From assembly GCA_038373865.1 (NCBI GenBank), contig JAXGGA010004465.1, forward strand, positions 24,134-88,133: a stretch of DNA of 64,000 nucleotides, in the 5' to 3' direction. Positions 40,301 through 52,090 of the stretch are shown piece after piece (position 1 is the first letter of the stretch; every line of letters starts with the position of its first letter). Below the pieces are notes generated by a model. It was not told where the DNA came from. It worked only from the letters and a program-made list of their open reading frames with translations, and did not search any database. The translations under genes and the position numbers were made by a program. The stretch is from Uloborus plumipes. Taxonomy: Eukaryota; Arthropoda; Arachnida; Araneae; Uloboridae.

Positions 40301-42767
40301 GAACTCGGTGGAAGATATCGAAGCTTTAAAAACGGATTTAAAAAACGAGTAAAAGTACTTGGACATTGTCAATGTAATACAGAAAGAAAAAAGTGACCCT
40401 GATCTCAGTATCAAAAATCGGAGACCTTTCAGTCATTAGAGTTCGTTAATTCAAGCTAACAGAGTTATGAATCTGTTAATTTTCAAGATGAATTTTTAAT
40501 GCGATGAAGATACTCGTCCGTTACATCTTTAAATAATATAATGTTTCAAGAAATGAGAAATTTAAAAAAAAGAAAGAAATTTTCCGTGAACCATGGAATT
40601 GTATGTACACTGCGATGCAAAAGTTTAGACAAAATGCAAATATGTGAATAAAAAGAAAACTATTCAACGAAATGCTTTCAAACTTCTACTGCAGGTACAC
40701 AATATGGTCCCAAATGCGTGTCTGGAGTTCTTATAATTATAACTGGAATCAAATTTTGGATACTACAAAAGACATTTTTTTACATTGTTGCAAAAGTTTA
40801 GACAAGAGTCAGATTTTATGCAAATATCCTTTGAAATGTGACTGGTGGAGGAAATGCGGGACTGTATTATTCATTTATAAAGTGCAGAGATTGCTGAATA
40901 AATAATCAAAATCTCAAAAGCTCTTTAGTTCTCGTGTAAAGAAGATGAGAAAGTTTGGAAGCCGAAATTTGAAAATGAACCTACTTTATTAATTTTTTGT
41001 CTTTTAAATCGGCTCTAGTATGGTAGTACGTAGTTTTTTACTTTGTGGAGAGCAAATTCCGACATGCGTATCGATCAAAAAGTCCAAGAAAAATTATATT
41101 TCTTAAGGATGAAGGAATTGAAAAAACGGCTCAGACTGACGATTCGCCCCGTAATCCTACAAAACTTCAACTTGGGTCAAAAACAGCACGTGAAAGCATA
41201 AGTAGAAGAACAACTGAATCGGAATGCATAAAAAAAAACAAAGAATTGTGCCTAAACCTTTTCGGACCGAGTGTCCCAAATAAGCCAGATTTAATGTGAA
41301 AAGCAGAAAATGTATCATCATGACTAAAAAATGAATGGTACTTTCTTTGATAAAAATTATGAAAATTGGAATGGCGTAGATGGATTATACTTCCTTTCCC
41401 GGGACTTGAGAAATATCCAATGATCATATGCTGTGCTGCTTTTACCAATAAAATCTGGCTTTTTTGGGACACTCCGTCTGAAAAGGCTCAAGCAAAATTC
41501 TTTGTTTTTTTTATGCATCCCGATTCAGTTGTTCATCTACTTATGCTGTCACATGCTGTTTTTGACCCAAGTTGAAGTTTTGTAGGATTAAGGGGCGAAT
41601 CGTCAGTCTGAGCCGTTTTTTCAATTCCTTCATCCTTAAGAAATATAATTTTTCTTGGACTTTTTGATCGATACGCATGTCGGAATTTGCTCTTCACAAA
41701 GTAAAAATCAACGTACTACCATACTAGAGCCGATTTAAAAGACAAAAAATTAATAAAGTAGGTTCATTTTCAAATTTCGGCTTCCAAACTTTCTCATCTT
41801 CTTTACACGAGAACTAAAGAGCTTTTGAGATTTTGATTATTTATTCAGCAATCTCTGCACTTTATAAATGAATAATACAGTCCCGCATTTCCTCCACCAA
41901 TCACATTTCAAGGGATATTTGCATAAAATCTGACTATTGTCTAAACTTTTGCAACAATGTAAAAAAATGTCTTTTGTAATATCCAAAATTTGATTCCAGT
42001 CAATAGTTATAAGAACTCCAGACACGTATTTGGGACCATATTGTGTACCTGCAGTAGAAATTTGAATGCATTTCGTTGAATAGTTTTCTTTTTATTCACA
42101 TATTTGCATTTTGTCTAAACTTTTGCATCGCAGTGTATAATGAAATTTACGCAATCTTTAATTCATTTAATTGATGATCTTCTCTTCTTCGTAGATCCGC
42201 TGATTCGAATAAATGGCAGTGGACAATAGTCAAACTGTAAAGGAGTTGGGTTACGGAAAGGCATGCAGCATCAGAAAACACTTTGATAACTAAATGAGAA
42301 CTTTTATGACCATTATTAAGTTTTGAAAGTTCAAATTATGAGATTTTTTTAATTGACATCATTAATGGGAGGAAAGTAAACACGCGTTGACCAGTCAATT
42401 TATTCTTATAGTTTTACACTTTTATAGAATGCGTAATTTTTAATACGATTACAGCTCCATGAAAATTTTCTCTCACGGAAATTTTCTTTCTTTTTTCATT
42501 TTTTTAATTTCTAATTTCTTGAACTATACAGAAGCGTATTTTTAATGATATAACTGACGAGTATCTTTATCTCATTAGAAACTCAGCTTGAAAATGAACA
42601 GCTTCATAACTCTGTTAGCTCGAATTAATAAAAGCTAATGACTGAAAGATCTCCAATTTTTGATAGTGAGGTCAGGGTCAGCTTTTTCTTTCTGTATTAC
42701 ATTGACAATGTCCATCAAGTACTTTTATCCGTTTTTAAAGCTTTGGTATCTTACCACCGAGTTTTTT
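40301..42767. repeat. Older long inverted repeat enclosing the Tc1-like foldback
   Basis: The arm at about 40301-40600 matches the reverse complement of about 42455-42767. Paired words include GAACTCGGTGG with CCACCGAGTTTT, and TTGACAATGTCCA with its mirror near 40364. Also paired are the blocks around AACAGAGTTATGAA and TTCATAACTCTGTT. The arms show mismatches and small gaps. The inner foldback (40608-42135) inserted at a TA near the left arm's inner edge; the remaining original spacer is about 42138-42455. Confidence 0.8.
40608..42135. mobile_element. Tc1/mariner-like foldback element
   Basis: The ends CACTGCGATGCAAAAGTTTAG and its reverse complement are flanked by TA on both sides (40606-40607 and 42136-42137). 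The inverted match runs about 690 bp inward on each side (40608-41300 and 41440-42135), leaving a unique centre of about 130 bp. An arm frame on the plus strand at 41045-41299 contains SKSPRKIIFLKDEGIEK and TARESISRRTTESE, resembling the DNA-binding helix region of Tc1-like transposases. The mirrored arm carries the same reading inverted. The transposase core is missing, so the element cannot move by itself. It looks like two copies of a transposon 5' half joined in inverted orientation. Confidence 0.8.
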
Positions 42768-43336
42768 GGCAAATTTACATTGTGTATATACCCTTTACCC
42801 TCCCCCCCCCTGGAAAAATTCTAAATGACGGTCTTGGTTATGTGACAAAACCGAAATTGCGAGTAATTAAAGTTCAAAGTTTTATTGTTGCAGTTGTTGC
42901 AGCTTTTTTGTTTTCTGGTTTGTCGTTAAGTGTGCGCAAGAAATTGGTCTAATGACATCTATTTTTTGATGCACCAAGTTTTATTTGCTTACCTGTATCC
43001 ACTGCTTACCATGGTCCGAAGTGTTCATTTTTTTAAATGTAACATAGCCCCTTCATCCTCCAAGCCCTTCAATTATGATTACAACCCTTCTTGCAACAAC
43101 AAAAAGAAAAAAAGAGTAGTTTTTTGAAGCAGGTACAAGTAGAAGTCTATGGATTTTTTTTTTTTTTTTTGAGCTCTATACATTGCAAGAAGAAAGCGAA
43201 TTCCATTTGGGAAGCTGATATCGGAAGAAGAGTATGTTTTTGAATATTAGGGGGACAGGAAAGTAATGTCGTCGTTTTAAACAAATTAATTTTTAAAAGT
43301 TTTTATTTTAAAACAGCGATGTAGTTACAATAGTAA
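42768..43336. other. AT-rich spacer with a possible mariner-like end
   Basis: At 43252-43275 the words GGGGGACAGGAAAGTAATGTCG resemble a mariner terminal repeat pointing right. I did not find the partner end, so this is only a remnant at best. Runs of C (42799) and T (43157) are present. Confidence 0.3.
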
Positions 43337-43367
43337 GGTATCCCCGATAGAGTTTTTTCTGTTTATT

Positions 43368-44256
43368 ACTATCAAGCTAATTTTTGGTGAGTAGCCTTAT
43401 CTTAATGAGACGCCCAACTTTTCCTCTTACATCATTTCTCGATTGTGGTAGCTAACAGGGGTAGCAGGGATTAAATGTGTCGATTTTACGGGTCTCAAAA
43501 ACTTATCACTAACTGTGGCTTTTTTTATTAAATCTTAAGGTAATTATTAACATTGTTGAAAAAATTATTTGTCCTACAAAGTGTATGGTTTGATCAAAGA
43601 GTCCCCCTCCCCCAACATGTATCAATTACGAGGTCATCAAAAGTAATTACTAACTACGTGACGTTTTTTTTCTACTGCTTACTTAATATGTCTATAATTT
43701 AACAGTCACATTGTACTACGAATTGCGTCGTACGTTATCCCGGTTCTACGATCTAAAAATGTAGTACAGATCCCTGATGAAAAAATAATTACTATCAAGC
43801 TGAAACTTCTTGAATAGATTCATTTTAATGAGACGCCCAACAATTTCCTAAACGAAGTTATGGATTGTGGTAGCTAACAGAGGTAGCTGAGACAAAATTT
43901 GCCGATTTGACGGTTCTCAAAAATTTATTACTAACTGTTGGTAATTTCTTAAACGTTACGAAAATTACTTTAGTGAAAAAAATATTAGTCCTACAAAGTG
44001 TATGGCTTGTAAGAAGTGTCTCCCTCCTCCCAAGATGTATCAATTAGGAGGTCATGAAAAGTGATTACTAACTGCCCGAATTTTTTTCCTATTGCTAAGT
44101 TAATATGCATATAATTTAACAGTCACATTATCCTACAAATATCGTGGTACGTTATCGCGGTCCTACTTAATGTAGTACAGATCCATGCATCCATGATGAA
44201 AAAATAATCACTATCAAGCCGAATCTTCTTGAATAGCGTAGTTTCAATGAGACGCC
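43368..44256 (+). repeat. Tandem repeat with 420-bp unit (split third copy)
   Basis: Units start at about 43368, 43788 and 44207, each with ACTATCAAGC, followed by AATGAGACGCCC, GTGGTAGCTAACA, GTCCTACAAA(G/A)TGTATG and ATTTAACAGTCACATT. The third unit breaks at 44256 and resumes at 48270, continuing to about 48600. Spacing is near 420 bp each time. The units have diverged, so the array predates the hAT insertion. Confidence 0.85.
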
Positions 44257-45147
44257 CAGGGGCGGCCCTAGCGGCGGACATTCCGGACCCCTGTCCGGGG
44301 CGGCAAATTTTAGGGGCGGCATTTTGACTCGAATATATAAAATAAATTTTCTGTAAGGAAACGTACAAATTCTTTTTTAACAAATATCATTTTTTTTGCA
44401 CTTCGGAATCCTGAAAGGTATGAATATAACGATGTTTAAGCTTGTTATTTTAATGTATCCATTCAAAACAACATTTTCGTCTATTTCAACATAGAGTATT
44501 AAAATAAACGAATATATATTGATAACATAAACAAATCCTTAGAAACTATTATTGTCAATGGGGACATTTTAAAAAACAAACTACCTACAGCAGATAACTT
44601 TAAAAAATTCAAGATTTTTAAATTGTTGAAAGAAGCTGGGGTAAGTAAAATGTAGTTTTTTTGGGAGAGAAAAAAATCTCAACTCATCAAAGGAAGCGCC
44701 GAATTTTACCGAACGAAAAGAAAAAAAAATAATAAAATGTGTGCATGCATAGATACTTACATATGCTAAGAAGAGATATTAGGCATCATTGAAAAAAATA
44801 TATAAAATTATGCATGATCGTAATATTACAAAATTGACTCACTGTCTTCAAATTTTCCGAAACATCAGTAGAAATTTGCCGAATATGAAATTTTTTTTGG
44901 GGGTCATAGTGTCCTCCCACCGGGGTGCCCCTGATACCAGTTTTGTAAAATATATAGAGAGAAAAATGTAGAGAGAAACAAGTCATGTAAATACGCTTGA
45001 TCTAGCACAAAGGTCTTCCAACTAGATTCTGGGAAACCCTAGGGTTTCTTAGATATTTGAACGTAGCTCAGCTAGTGATCATAACAATACTTTTTCAACG
45101 GTACTTTACCTACTACTTCTGATATAACAAGCAAATTATTAATCTCT

Positions 45148-47045
45148 CAAGGGCGTATTTAAGGGGGGGGTGCCCCCCCCCCCCGAAATCGAGAAAGATT
45201 TTTTCAGAAGTAGGTGTTCGGTTCGTGTTTGCTCAAAAGAAAATCCTTAAGAAAAAAGGAGGCGCAAGCCGAAGGGGCGCACAATGATAAGGTTTTTTTT
45301 TTTTATTAATAATCAACAGCGCCGCTGGATGAACTGGCGTGCGGACATAGTTGACCCCCTTTTTTTATATTATATAAAGAAATGCAGCGCGCAAGTCTAT
45401 TCGCAGAGCACAAAAAAGGCTGTTACGTGGGAGAGGAATCGGTCCAAGACAAAATCCCCTTGCCTGCCGCGAGGGGGGGGGGGAGCATCCAGTAAGGAGA
45501 ATTTCCCGAAACTCAACTGAAGAAAGGGTGTTTGTTATCTGTAAAGCCATTTTCTTGTCATCACCCCTTCTTTGTGGGACAGCAAACTGTTTGTCGGAAA
45601 AAGGGAAATTGATGAGAGGTAATCAGACTTATAACTTCAGGCTCTGTATTTCCAAGTAAACAAGGCCCGCAAATGCAATGCCACACATGGCGACACAGGG
45701 CGACACATGTTTTACCTTCAGGGAAACTAGTGGGTAGAATTCTAGACTTGAAAAGTTGACCGATGAAAGTTGATCCTTATCTGTCGCAAAGTGACCGAAT
45801 GCTAACGAGCAGTATTGATGGATTGCCAGCAATTAGGATGTCGCTTGTTCAAGTGTCCACACAGATGACATGGAAAGTTATCCTGGAGCTATTGTGGAGG
45901 GTGAGGGGTCTAAGTCTATCGTTACAACCGGAAATAGGCAAAATACTATACAGAAAGACAAATTGGTTCGAAGGTCCACTCAGTCGTTTTCTTTTATTGG
46001 GTCCCAACAACACGTTTCTCAACGAGAAGATTCATCTTGAAGAAATAAAGAAACTGAAAGAGATTAAAAAGTTCTGAGGTAAGTTTTACATTTTCGTATT
46101 AGTTATAAAAAGGGTGACTGAATTTTCCATTCTTTCATTATTAATTTCAAATTCCTTTCCAGCAATAAATTGGACTGTATTTATTTCTTCTTATATGATA
46201 AATTATCAGAATTCTGTAGTATGCGATTACGCATTATTTATGTACATAGAAGTAAAAACGAAAATTAAGAATTGGTTTAGTTACTGATATGGAGGCGCAC
46301 GGGGTGGGGGACATAAGTTTGAGATAGTTCGGCCGAGGGGGCGAAAAATTAAAGCTTGGCCTAGGGCGTAAATAAACGTTAATCCGGCCCTGGACAAAGC
46401 CTAAAAGCAGTTGTTCCTATCAAGAATCATGGCGTAAGTGGCGCTATTGAATTATTTTTAAGGGGCGTTTTTAAAAGTTTTTGTTTTCTTTTTCTTTCAC
46501 GTGTGGCTCTCGTTTTTAGAGGGATCTTCGTGGAATTCTTGAATGATAAGTTTTTGCTCTTGGGCGTAATGGGCACCTCTGCTAAAAGTAAAATTTTGAA
46601 CCTTCAGTTTCAAAAAATAGAGCTTAAAATTGCATTTTTGAAGCTTCAATGCCGCAAAGTTTCGGGGCACAGCGCCCGAATCCTGCCTTTTCTCTTGACG
46701 GTGTTAAAGATAACCTAAATAAAAATGTTTTTAAAACATTAATTTCGAAACATTTCGGGAGAGAGTCCTTGCTAATGTTACTACCAAAGATGGTCTAAAG
46801 TAAAGATGGCTTAAGGTTTCAATTTTGAAAAAAGGTAGCATAAATAATTTTAATTATGAAAAAAGTAATGGAGGGAATTTTAAAACTTCGTAATTTTCTA
46901 TATTTTCCAAAAATTACAATATTTTAATTCAATTTGAAAATTTCTACTTGTTTTACAGTAACAGCGAAAAAAAAAACTGGGGGGGGGGGGGGCTAAGCTT
47001 GATTATATGGGCCCCCTCCGAAATAAAAACCTATATACGCCACTG
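45148..47045. mobile_element. Second hAT-like element nested in the first, TAATCTCT duplication
   Basis: The left end CAAGGGCGTATTTAAGG and the reverse complement of the right end, CAGTGGCGTATATAGG, form an imperfect terminal repeat. The 8-mer TAATCTCT flanks both sides (45140-45147 and 47046-47053). The 1.9-kb body has G- and C-runs next to the ends and an open frame of 104 codons at 45763-46077. A third hAT-type right end (CGGCCCTG near 46385-46392) lies inside, with no left partner found. Confidence 0.8.
45763..46077 (+). CDS. Unrecognised open frame inside the nested hAT-like element
   Basis: The frame has 104 codons from MKVDPYLSQSDRMLTSSIDG to EIKKLKEIKKF and then TGA. Its composition is more balanced than nearby noise frames. 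I see no zinc-binding pattern or hAT dimerisation motif, so it is not a clear transposase. The stop overlaps a splice-donor-like GAG|GTAAGT at 46076-46084. It may be a transposase remnant, captured host DNA or chance. Confidence 0.25.
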   Translation: MKVDPYLSQSDRMLTSSIDGLPAIRMSLVQVSTQMTWKVILELLWRVRGLSLSLQPEIGKILYRKTNWFEGPLSRFLLLGPNNTFLNEKIHLEEIKKLKEIKKF

Positions 47046-48896
47046 TAATCTCTCATCAAGTTATCATGTAAGTGTGCATCAGCTACAAGTGTTTTTTAAA
47101 TGATAATTTTACAAAATTTAGATAATTGATTGTATATAAAAATTTAGGACGCATTATATATTTTTAATACTTACAAAAACCCATGGAAAAAAACAATGTT
47201 GAGAGAAATCTTTAGTATATACTTTTTAACTTAAAACAGATATTTCTTACAAAGTTAGTGCAATATGTGAAACTGAGCAATTCAGTATTAAAATGCCAGA
47301 GGCTACAAAGTGCAAATAAAGTGCCTTAAATATAATTGTTCTAGATTTCTTGAAAACAATTAAATAAATCTTTGAAACTCTTTGAAAAGTGCTGCAACTT
47401 TATTTTTTATCAAATGCATTAAGAATCAATTGCCCTTATGGCCGAGATGTTACTCTTCTGTTTTTTAATATTCACACCATTTCCTTTAAATCATTCAATG
47501 CATTTTATTTCTATTGATCGTTTTACATTTAATTTAGTGTTATGTTAGTCGGTAGATTGGAGCGACGGTCCAACACTAACTTTATATCGAAAGCCAATGT
47601 CGGTTTTCTTTTTTCCTCCCAAGCTCTTTTTCCTTGTTTGTCACCGATGTATAGAACCACAAGCACAAGCAATTTTTATTTTAATTGATTTTAATTTGCA
47701 AAAGAATATATAACTTTTAAAAGTTATTGTTTGACTATTTTTCTCCTGTTATTTTTGTTGTCTTAGTTACCCTTTATAAAACCTCAAAATGCAGAATTTT
47801 AGATTTATTTTCCAAATTTTTCCCGAGAGAGAAACTCCCTACCCCTGAATTTCCAACTATTCTATACTTTATAAAAAATAGTCACTGCATCATTCTCCTC
47901 ATACTCATCCGTCTCCAAAATCAATAGAAATGAATGAAGTAAAAATAAATAAAGACAGTATGAAGTGCAAAAAAAAGGGGGGGGGGCAAGTGCTTTTGAA
48001 ACAGCGAAAATAAAGGACAAAAATAGCCTGTTTTGTCTACAACAAAGTTTTAGGGACTACAAAAGGGGCCCTATATCTAAAATAGCTTAGGGCGATATTC
48101 GGTTTAAATCTGACCCTGAATATAGGATTTTATTTTGTCACACTGTTTTTAATTCACAGCACCTATTTATTGAGTTGTATTCATAAGCAATTTATTTCTT
48201 TTCAAACTTTAAGAGGGGCGGCATTTTGCCTTTTTGCCCGGGGCGGCAAAACTGCTAGGGCCGCCCCTGGAGACGCCCGATAATTTCATAAACAAAATTC
48301 TGGATTGTGGTAGCTAACAAGGGTAGCAGATAAAAATATGTCGATTTGACGATACTCAAAAATTTAATACTAACTGTAGTTCTTTTATTAAATATTAAGA
48401 AAATTATTTACATTAGGGGAAAAAATATTCGTCCTACAAAATGTATGCTTTGATCAGAGTCCCCTCCTCCCAGCATGTATCGATTGCGAGATCATCAAGA
48501 ATAATTACTAACTACTTGAATTTCTTACTTCTGCTATTTTCGTTAATTTTTATATAATTTAACAGTCACATTGTCCTTCAAATTTCGTGCTCCGTTATCG
48601 CCGTACTCCAATTGAATACACATTTTCAATTCGTGCTAGTAGAAATAAATTTATTTTACACAATTTGGTATTACGGCAATACGCATGTCCAGAGCATATT
48701 AGGAATTCTCCGTAAATATCGACCATAATCCTGCAAAAAAAGTTTCTTTCGACAGCCTGTTTGTCTTCAATAAATAATTTCAGTATTTTTTTTAATGCTC
48801 CAAAATAATAACAGAGTGTTATTTTTGGTGTAATTTGTTTTGCGAAAACCCTACTTTTGTACCGAAAAGAGATGTTAAGAAATTTAATAAAGACAT

Positions 48897-49154
48897 TTGG
48901 CATTCTTGAAAACTTTTCTATATGCTCGAAAGCTTTGTCAACACTTTATGGGCAGTCCATCCTTTGAAGAACTATTCCCTGATTTACAAGATACCCTATC
49001 AATACTATTTCCTTTGTTGATTAATTATTCGGAAGTTTCTATTTTTTTTTTAAATAGTGTTACAGAGTCAGATATCACTTATGAGGAAAATGATGAAGAT
49101 AAAAGTGACATTAGTGACGAAGATGATTTTTCAGATGAATCTGATGAAGATTAA
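48897..49154 (+). CDS. Short open frame with acidic C-terminal tail
   Basis: The frame has 85 codons. The first part has leucine- and phenylalanine-rich segments (SFEELFPDLQDTLSILFPLL). The last 27 residues are mostly Asp, Glu and Ser (ENDEDKSDISDEDD...) and end at a TAA. A strongly acidic tail is rarely produced by AT-rich noise. It lies in the spacer of the large inverted-repeat element, so it may be the end of a degraded element-encoded protein. A start further upstream or in another exon cannot be excluded. Family unknown. Confidence 0.3.
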   Translation: MAFLKTFLYARKLCQHFMGSPSFEELFPDLQDTLSILFPLLINYSEVSIFFLNSVTESDITYEENDEDKSDISDEDDFSDESDED

Positions 49155-49267
49155 TTTTTCGTTATGTATATAAAGACACAATACACAAATAATATTACTA
49201 GAAAATAGAGTTAGTAAAATTTCAAAAAAGATGTTTTCACTTGTTCCAAACAGAAAACAAAACTTAC

Positions 49268-49536
49268 AATTGAAGGGGCAAGTGGATAAAGTTGATATGT
49301 GACAATTTTAGAAAAGCTTACTTTATACCATGGATGAAGGTGAAAAGGTTTTTTTTTTTTTTTTTTTTGAAAGCTTTTCTAGAGATTTAAAAAAATTGTC
49401 ACACATCACCTTTATTTACTTGCCCCTTCAACGGTGTATGTGAGTCAACACAATTGAACATACATTAATTTTAATTTATATTAATCCGCGAAATTCAAAT
49501 GTCACATATCACCTTTATCCACTTGTCCCTTCAATT
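49268..49536. repeat. Foldback MITE with three related arms
   Basis: The left arm starts AATTGAAGGGGCAAGTGGAT (49268) and continues to a TGTGACA word. Two inverted partners end CTTGCCCCTTCAA (49431) and CTTGTCCCTTCAATT (49536). The outer pair match better over about 38 bp, while the inner pair also share AAAAGCTT. A T-run of about 20 sits at 49350-49369. It may be one MITE with a partial duplication of its right end. Confidence 0.7.
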
Positions 49537-50085
49537 CTTGTCGGACTAGTGATACCTACCTGTTTACTTGTAGGACTTTGTTTTATCTGGATAGAAAATA
49601 CACTAACCAATGATGTAATATTTTTGTCCTACAGTTAGTAATAAGAAAAGTGGTCTTGTGGTACTAACAATATCTGAGCGTAGGACCGGGATAACATACC
49701 ACGCAATTTGTAGGACAATGTGACTCTTAAATTATATACATATTAAGTAAGCAGTAGAAAAAAACTCATGTAGTTAGTAATTACTTTTGATGACCTCGTA
49801 ATCGATACATGTTGGAAGGACTCTTTGATCAAACCATACACCTTGTAGGACAAATATGGTTTTCAACAATGTTAATAATTATCTTAAGATTTAATTAAAA
49901 AAGCCACAGTTAGTAATAAGTTTTTGAGACCCATAAAATCGACACATTTGATCCCTGCTACCCCTGTTAGCTACCACTATCGAGAATTGTTGTAAGAGGA
50001 AAAGTTGGGCGTCTCATTAAAATGAAGCTACTCACGGAAAATTAGCTTGATAGTAATAAACAGAAAAATCTCAATCAAGGATCCC

Positions 50086-51183
50086 TGACTATAATCGTAA
50101 TCAAGGGCATTTATGCCATCTAGTAGCAAAATCTAGCCCGGAGAGATTTGAAAAAAAAAAAAGAGTTTTGGAGCAAAATATCTTGCATCGTGAATACAAG
50201 CCAAATTTTCGAGGGTTTTTTTTTCATATATAGATTGCAATAGAAGGAAATCTGACGGTACAATGTCAGGTGAGTTTTATGGGGGAAGCAGCGGCGTTTC
50301 TTTTTCTTCCGATCGCTAAAACACTTTCTATAACTCAAAATTTCAATATTTGGCTTGTATCCAAGATGCCAGTTTAAGATATTTCGCCCGAAAAATGGAT
50401 TTTTTTTTTTTTTTAAATCTGTCCGGGATTTAAAATTTACTACTAGATGTCAAAAGGCTCTTGATAACGAGGATAATTAAATCATTGATTTAGCATAAAC
50501 ACTTTCATCACTTGATTTGTTTGAAAATAACGACATAACTTTCCGATCCCTACTTCACTACAATCAATTGAATCCAAATGTTTTTCAAATAATTTAAAAA
50601 CTTTTGTTTTGCCTCCTTTGTAAAAGGCTGATGTAGCATCGCATTCAGTTATTGCCAGTAAAAATTTGGTGTGATCGTGATATTTTGGATGTGAAGTTCA
50701 ATTTTGTGGTGAATACATTTTTGCATCTACTCCAGTTCTACTACTAAATACTATAAAAGGTAGTACTATAAAAAGTAGGTATATCTCTCAGTAGGAGTTC
50801 ATGCTGTCAATATTATTTAGCATATCGATGTCTTTACAAACAACAGTAACTCTTCTTTACATATTATGCTCATGCTTTAAAATTAATTTTAAATAAAAAA
50901 ATCGTCCGAAAAAGTTGAAAAATAGTATATTTGACCCCTCATATTTTTCACATGCTTTGTGGTGGTGTTTTATATCCGTTAAATGGAGAAAATACAACTT
51001 ATACTTTCTTATTTTTTCGCAATTCGCTCTAGAGAAGGTTGAAGTAGATATGAATACCGATTTTGTGCAAATTGCATAGTTTACAAGCTTTGTATGACCC
51101 TTTTAAGATAACACAAACCGTTTATGGAATATCTGCAAAAAAAAAGATGCTTGACCTTTGATCTATGACCTTGTTAAAAAATT
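50086..51183. other. AT-rich DNA without recognised features
   Basis: I see only homopolymer runs (for example T near 50400) and no exon. Confidence 0.5.
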
Positions 51184-51560
51184 TTAGCTCCACTGGGATA
51201 GGAATCTTTGGGGACTTGTGATATTTTTCTAAAATGATGTATTTAAATCCTGTACAAATTTTCAGCTCTATACGAATGTTTCCAATTTTTGAAGAAAAAA
51301 AAATTGTTTGTTTCGGCCTTTGATCATGGACAGTTTTAGCTCCGCTGGGATCGATAGGGAATTTTGACATTCAATTTGTAGATATATTTATTTTGTAGAT
51401 GATTAGGTCTGTACTAATTTTCATCTAGATAAAAATATTTTAACTTTTTCAGAAAAAAAAAAATATTTGTTTTGACCTTTGACTTTACATAAAATTTTTA
51501 GCTCCATTGGGATCGATGAGGATTTTTGACATTTTATTTATAACGATGTATTTAAGGTTC
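51184..51560 (+). repeat. Decayed tandem repeat, unit about 155 bp
   Basis: TTTAGCTCCACTGGGAT-like words recur at about 51184, 51336 and 51497, each followed by GGA/GGG, then TTTTGACATT or a variant, GATGTATTTA and TTTTCAGCTCT(A/G). Spacings are about 152 and 161 bp. Units are well diverged. Confidence 0.7.
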
Positions 51561-51710
51561 TGTATACCAATTTTCAGCTCTGAAACCCACGAAAATCATG
51601 TATTTTCGCGAAAATGAAGTTATCGGTGATTTCACGAGCTTTTTTGTTATTACTTAAAGCGAAAAAAGAAGGAAACGAAATCGTGAGGCTTAAAGTTTCG
51701 CGACTACTAA

Positions 51711-52090
51711 ACTGCAAAAAATAAACTGTTGTTTTTACAGTATAATACTGGCAGCAGAGGTTCCAGTTTAAAACTGCATTTTACAGTTTATTACTGTAAA
51801 GCAGCAATTTTATAGTTTATTACCACAATTAGTTTATAATAACAAAATTAGCGGTATTATACTGAAAAAACAACAGTATAATACTGGCAGCAGAGGTTCC
51901 AGTTTAAAACTGAAATTGCACAGTAATAAACTAAAATCGGCAGTTTTACAGTTTTTTACTCTAAAAAACAATTTTACAGTTTAGTACTGTAAAATTAGTG
52001 TAACATTAGCAATTTTTAGGGTTTGTTACTATAAAATTAGCTGTATTACACTGTAAAAACAGCATCAGCACATCAATTTTTTGTGTACTG
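51711..52090. mobile_element. ACTGTAAAA-rich MITE, copy 2
   Basis: This has the same plan as the copy at 29698: ACTGCAAAAAATAAACTG, CAGTATAATACTGGCAGCAG twice, and an end with TACACTGTAAAAACAGC. The right edge (TGTGTACTG) is altered. It interrupts a repeat rich in TTTCGCGAAA words, whose halves flank it at about 51595-51710 and 52095-52110. Confidence 0.75.

Larger units (their letters stand above)
44257..48269. mobile_element. hAT-like element, about 4.0 kb, with GAGACGCC target duplication
   Basis: The ends are a perfect 16-bp inverted repeat, CAGGGGCGGCCCTAGC, at 44257 and in reverse complement at 48269. GAGACGCC flanks both sides (44249-44256 and 48270-48277), and removing the element restores the 420-bp unit. 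CAGGG ends plus an 8-bp duplication define the hAT superfamily. A further GGGGCGGCA word repeats just inside both ends. No complete transposase frame is visible, and another hAT-like element (45148-47045) interrupts the body. Confidence 0.88.
43337..50085. mobile_element. Large inverted-repeat element, host of two nested insertions
   Basis: The left arm from 43337 (GGTATCCCCGATAGAG, then TTCTGTTTATTACTATC) is mirrored by the right arm ending near 50085 (GGGATCCTTGATTGAG in reverse complement). The match extends about 430 bp inward, including GGTAGCTAAC, GTATGGTTTGATCAAA and TTAACAGTCACATTGT-like words. The left side holds tandem copies of a roughly 420-bp unit, the third split by a 4-kb hAT-like element. 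Without that insertion the element would be about 2.7 kb. It carries a short frame with an acidic tail (48897-49154) and a foldback at 49270-49431. The superfamily is unknown and I could not prove a target duplication. Confidence 0.6.

Noticed and set aside
41167..41575. Two similar open frames on opposite strands (FDPS endings)
   Set aside because: They are mirror images produced by the arms of the Tc1-like foldback, not separate genes.
48595..48903. Minus-strand 102-codon open frame
   Set aside because: AT-rich composition, partly over the 420-bp repeat, and no motif; treated as noise.
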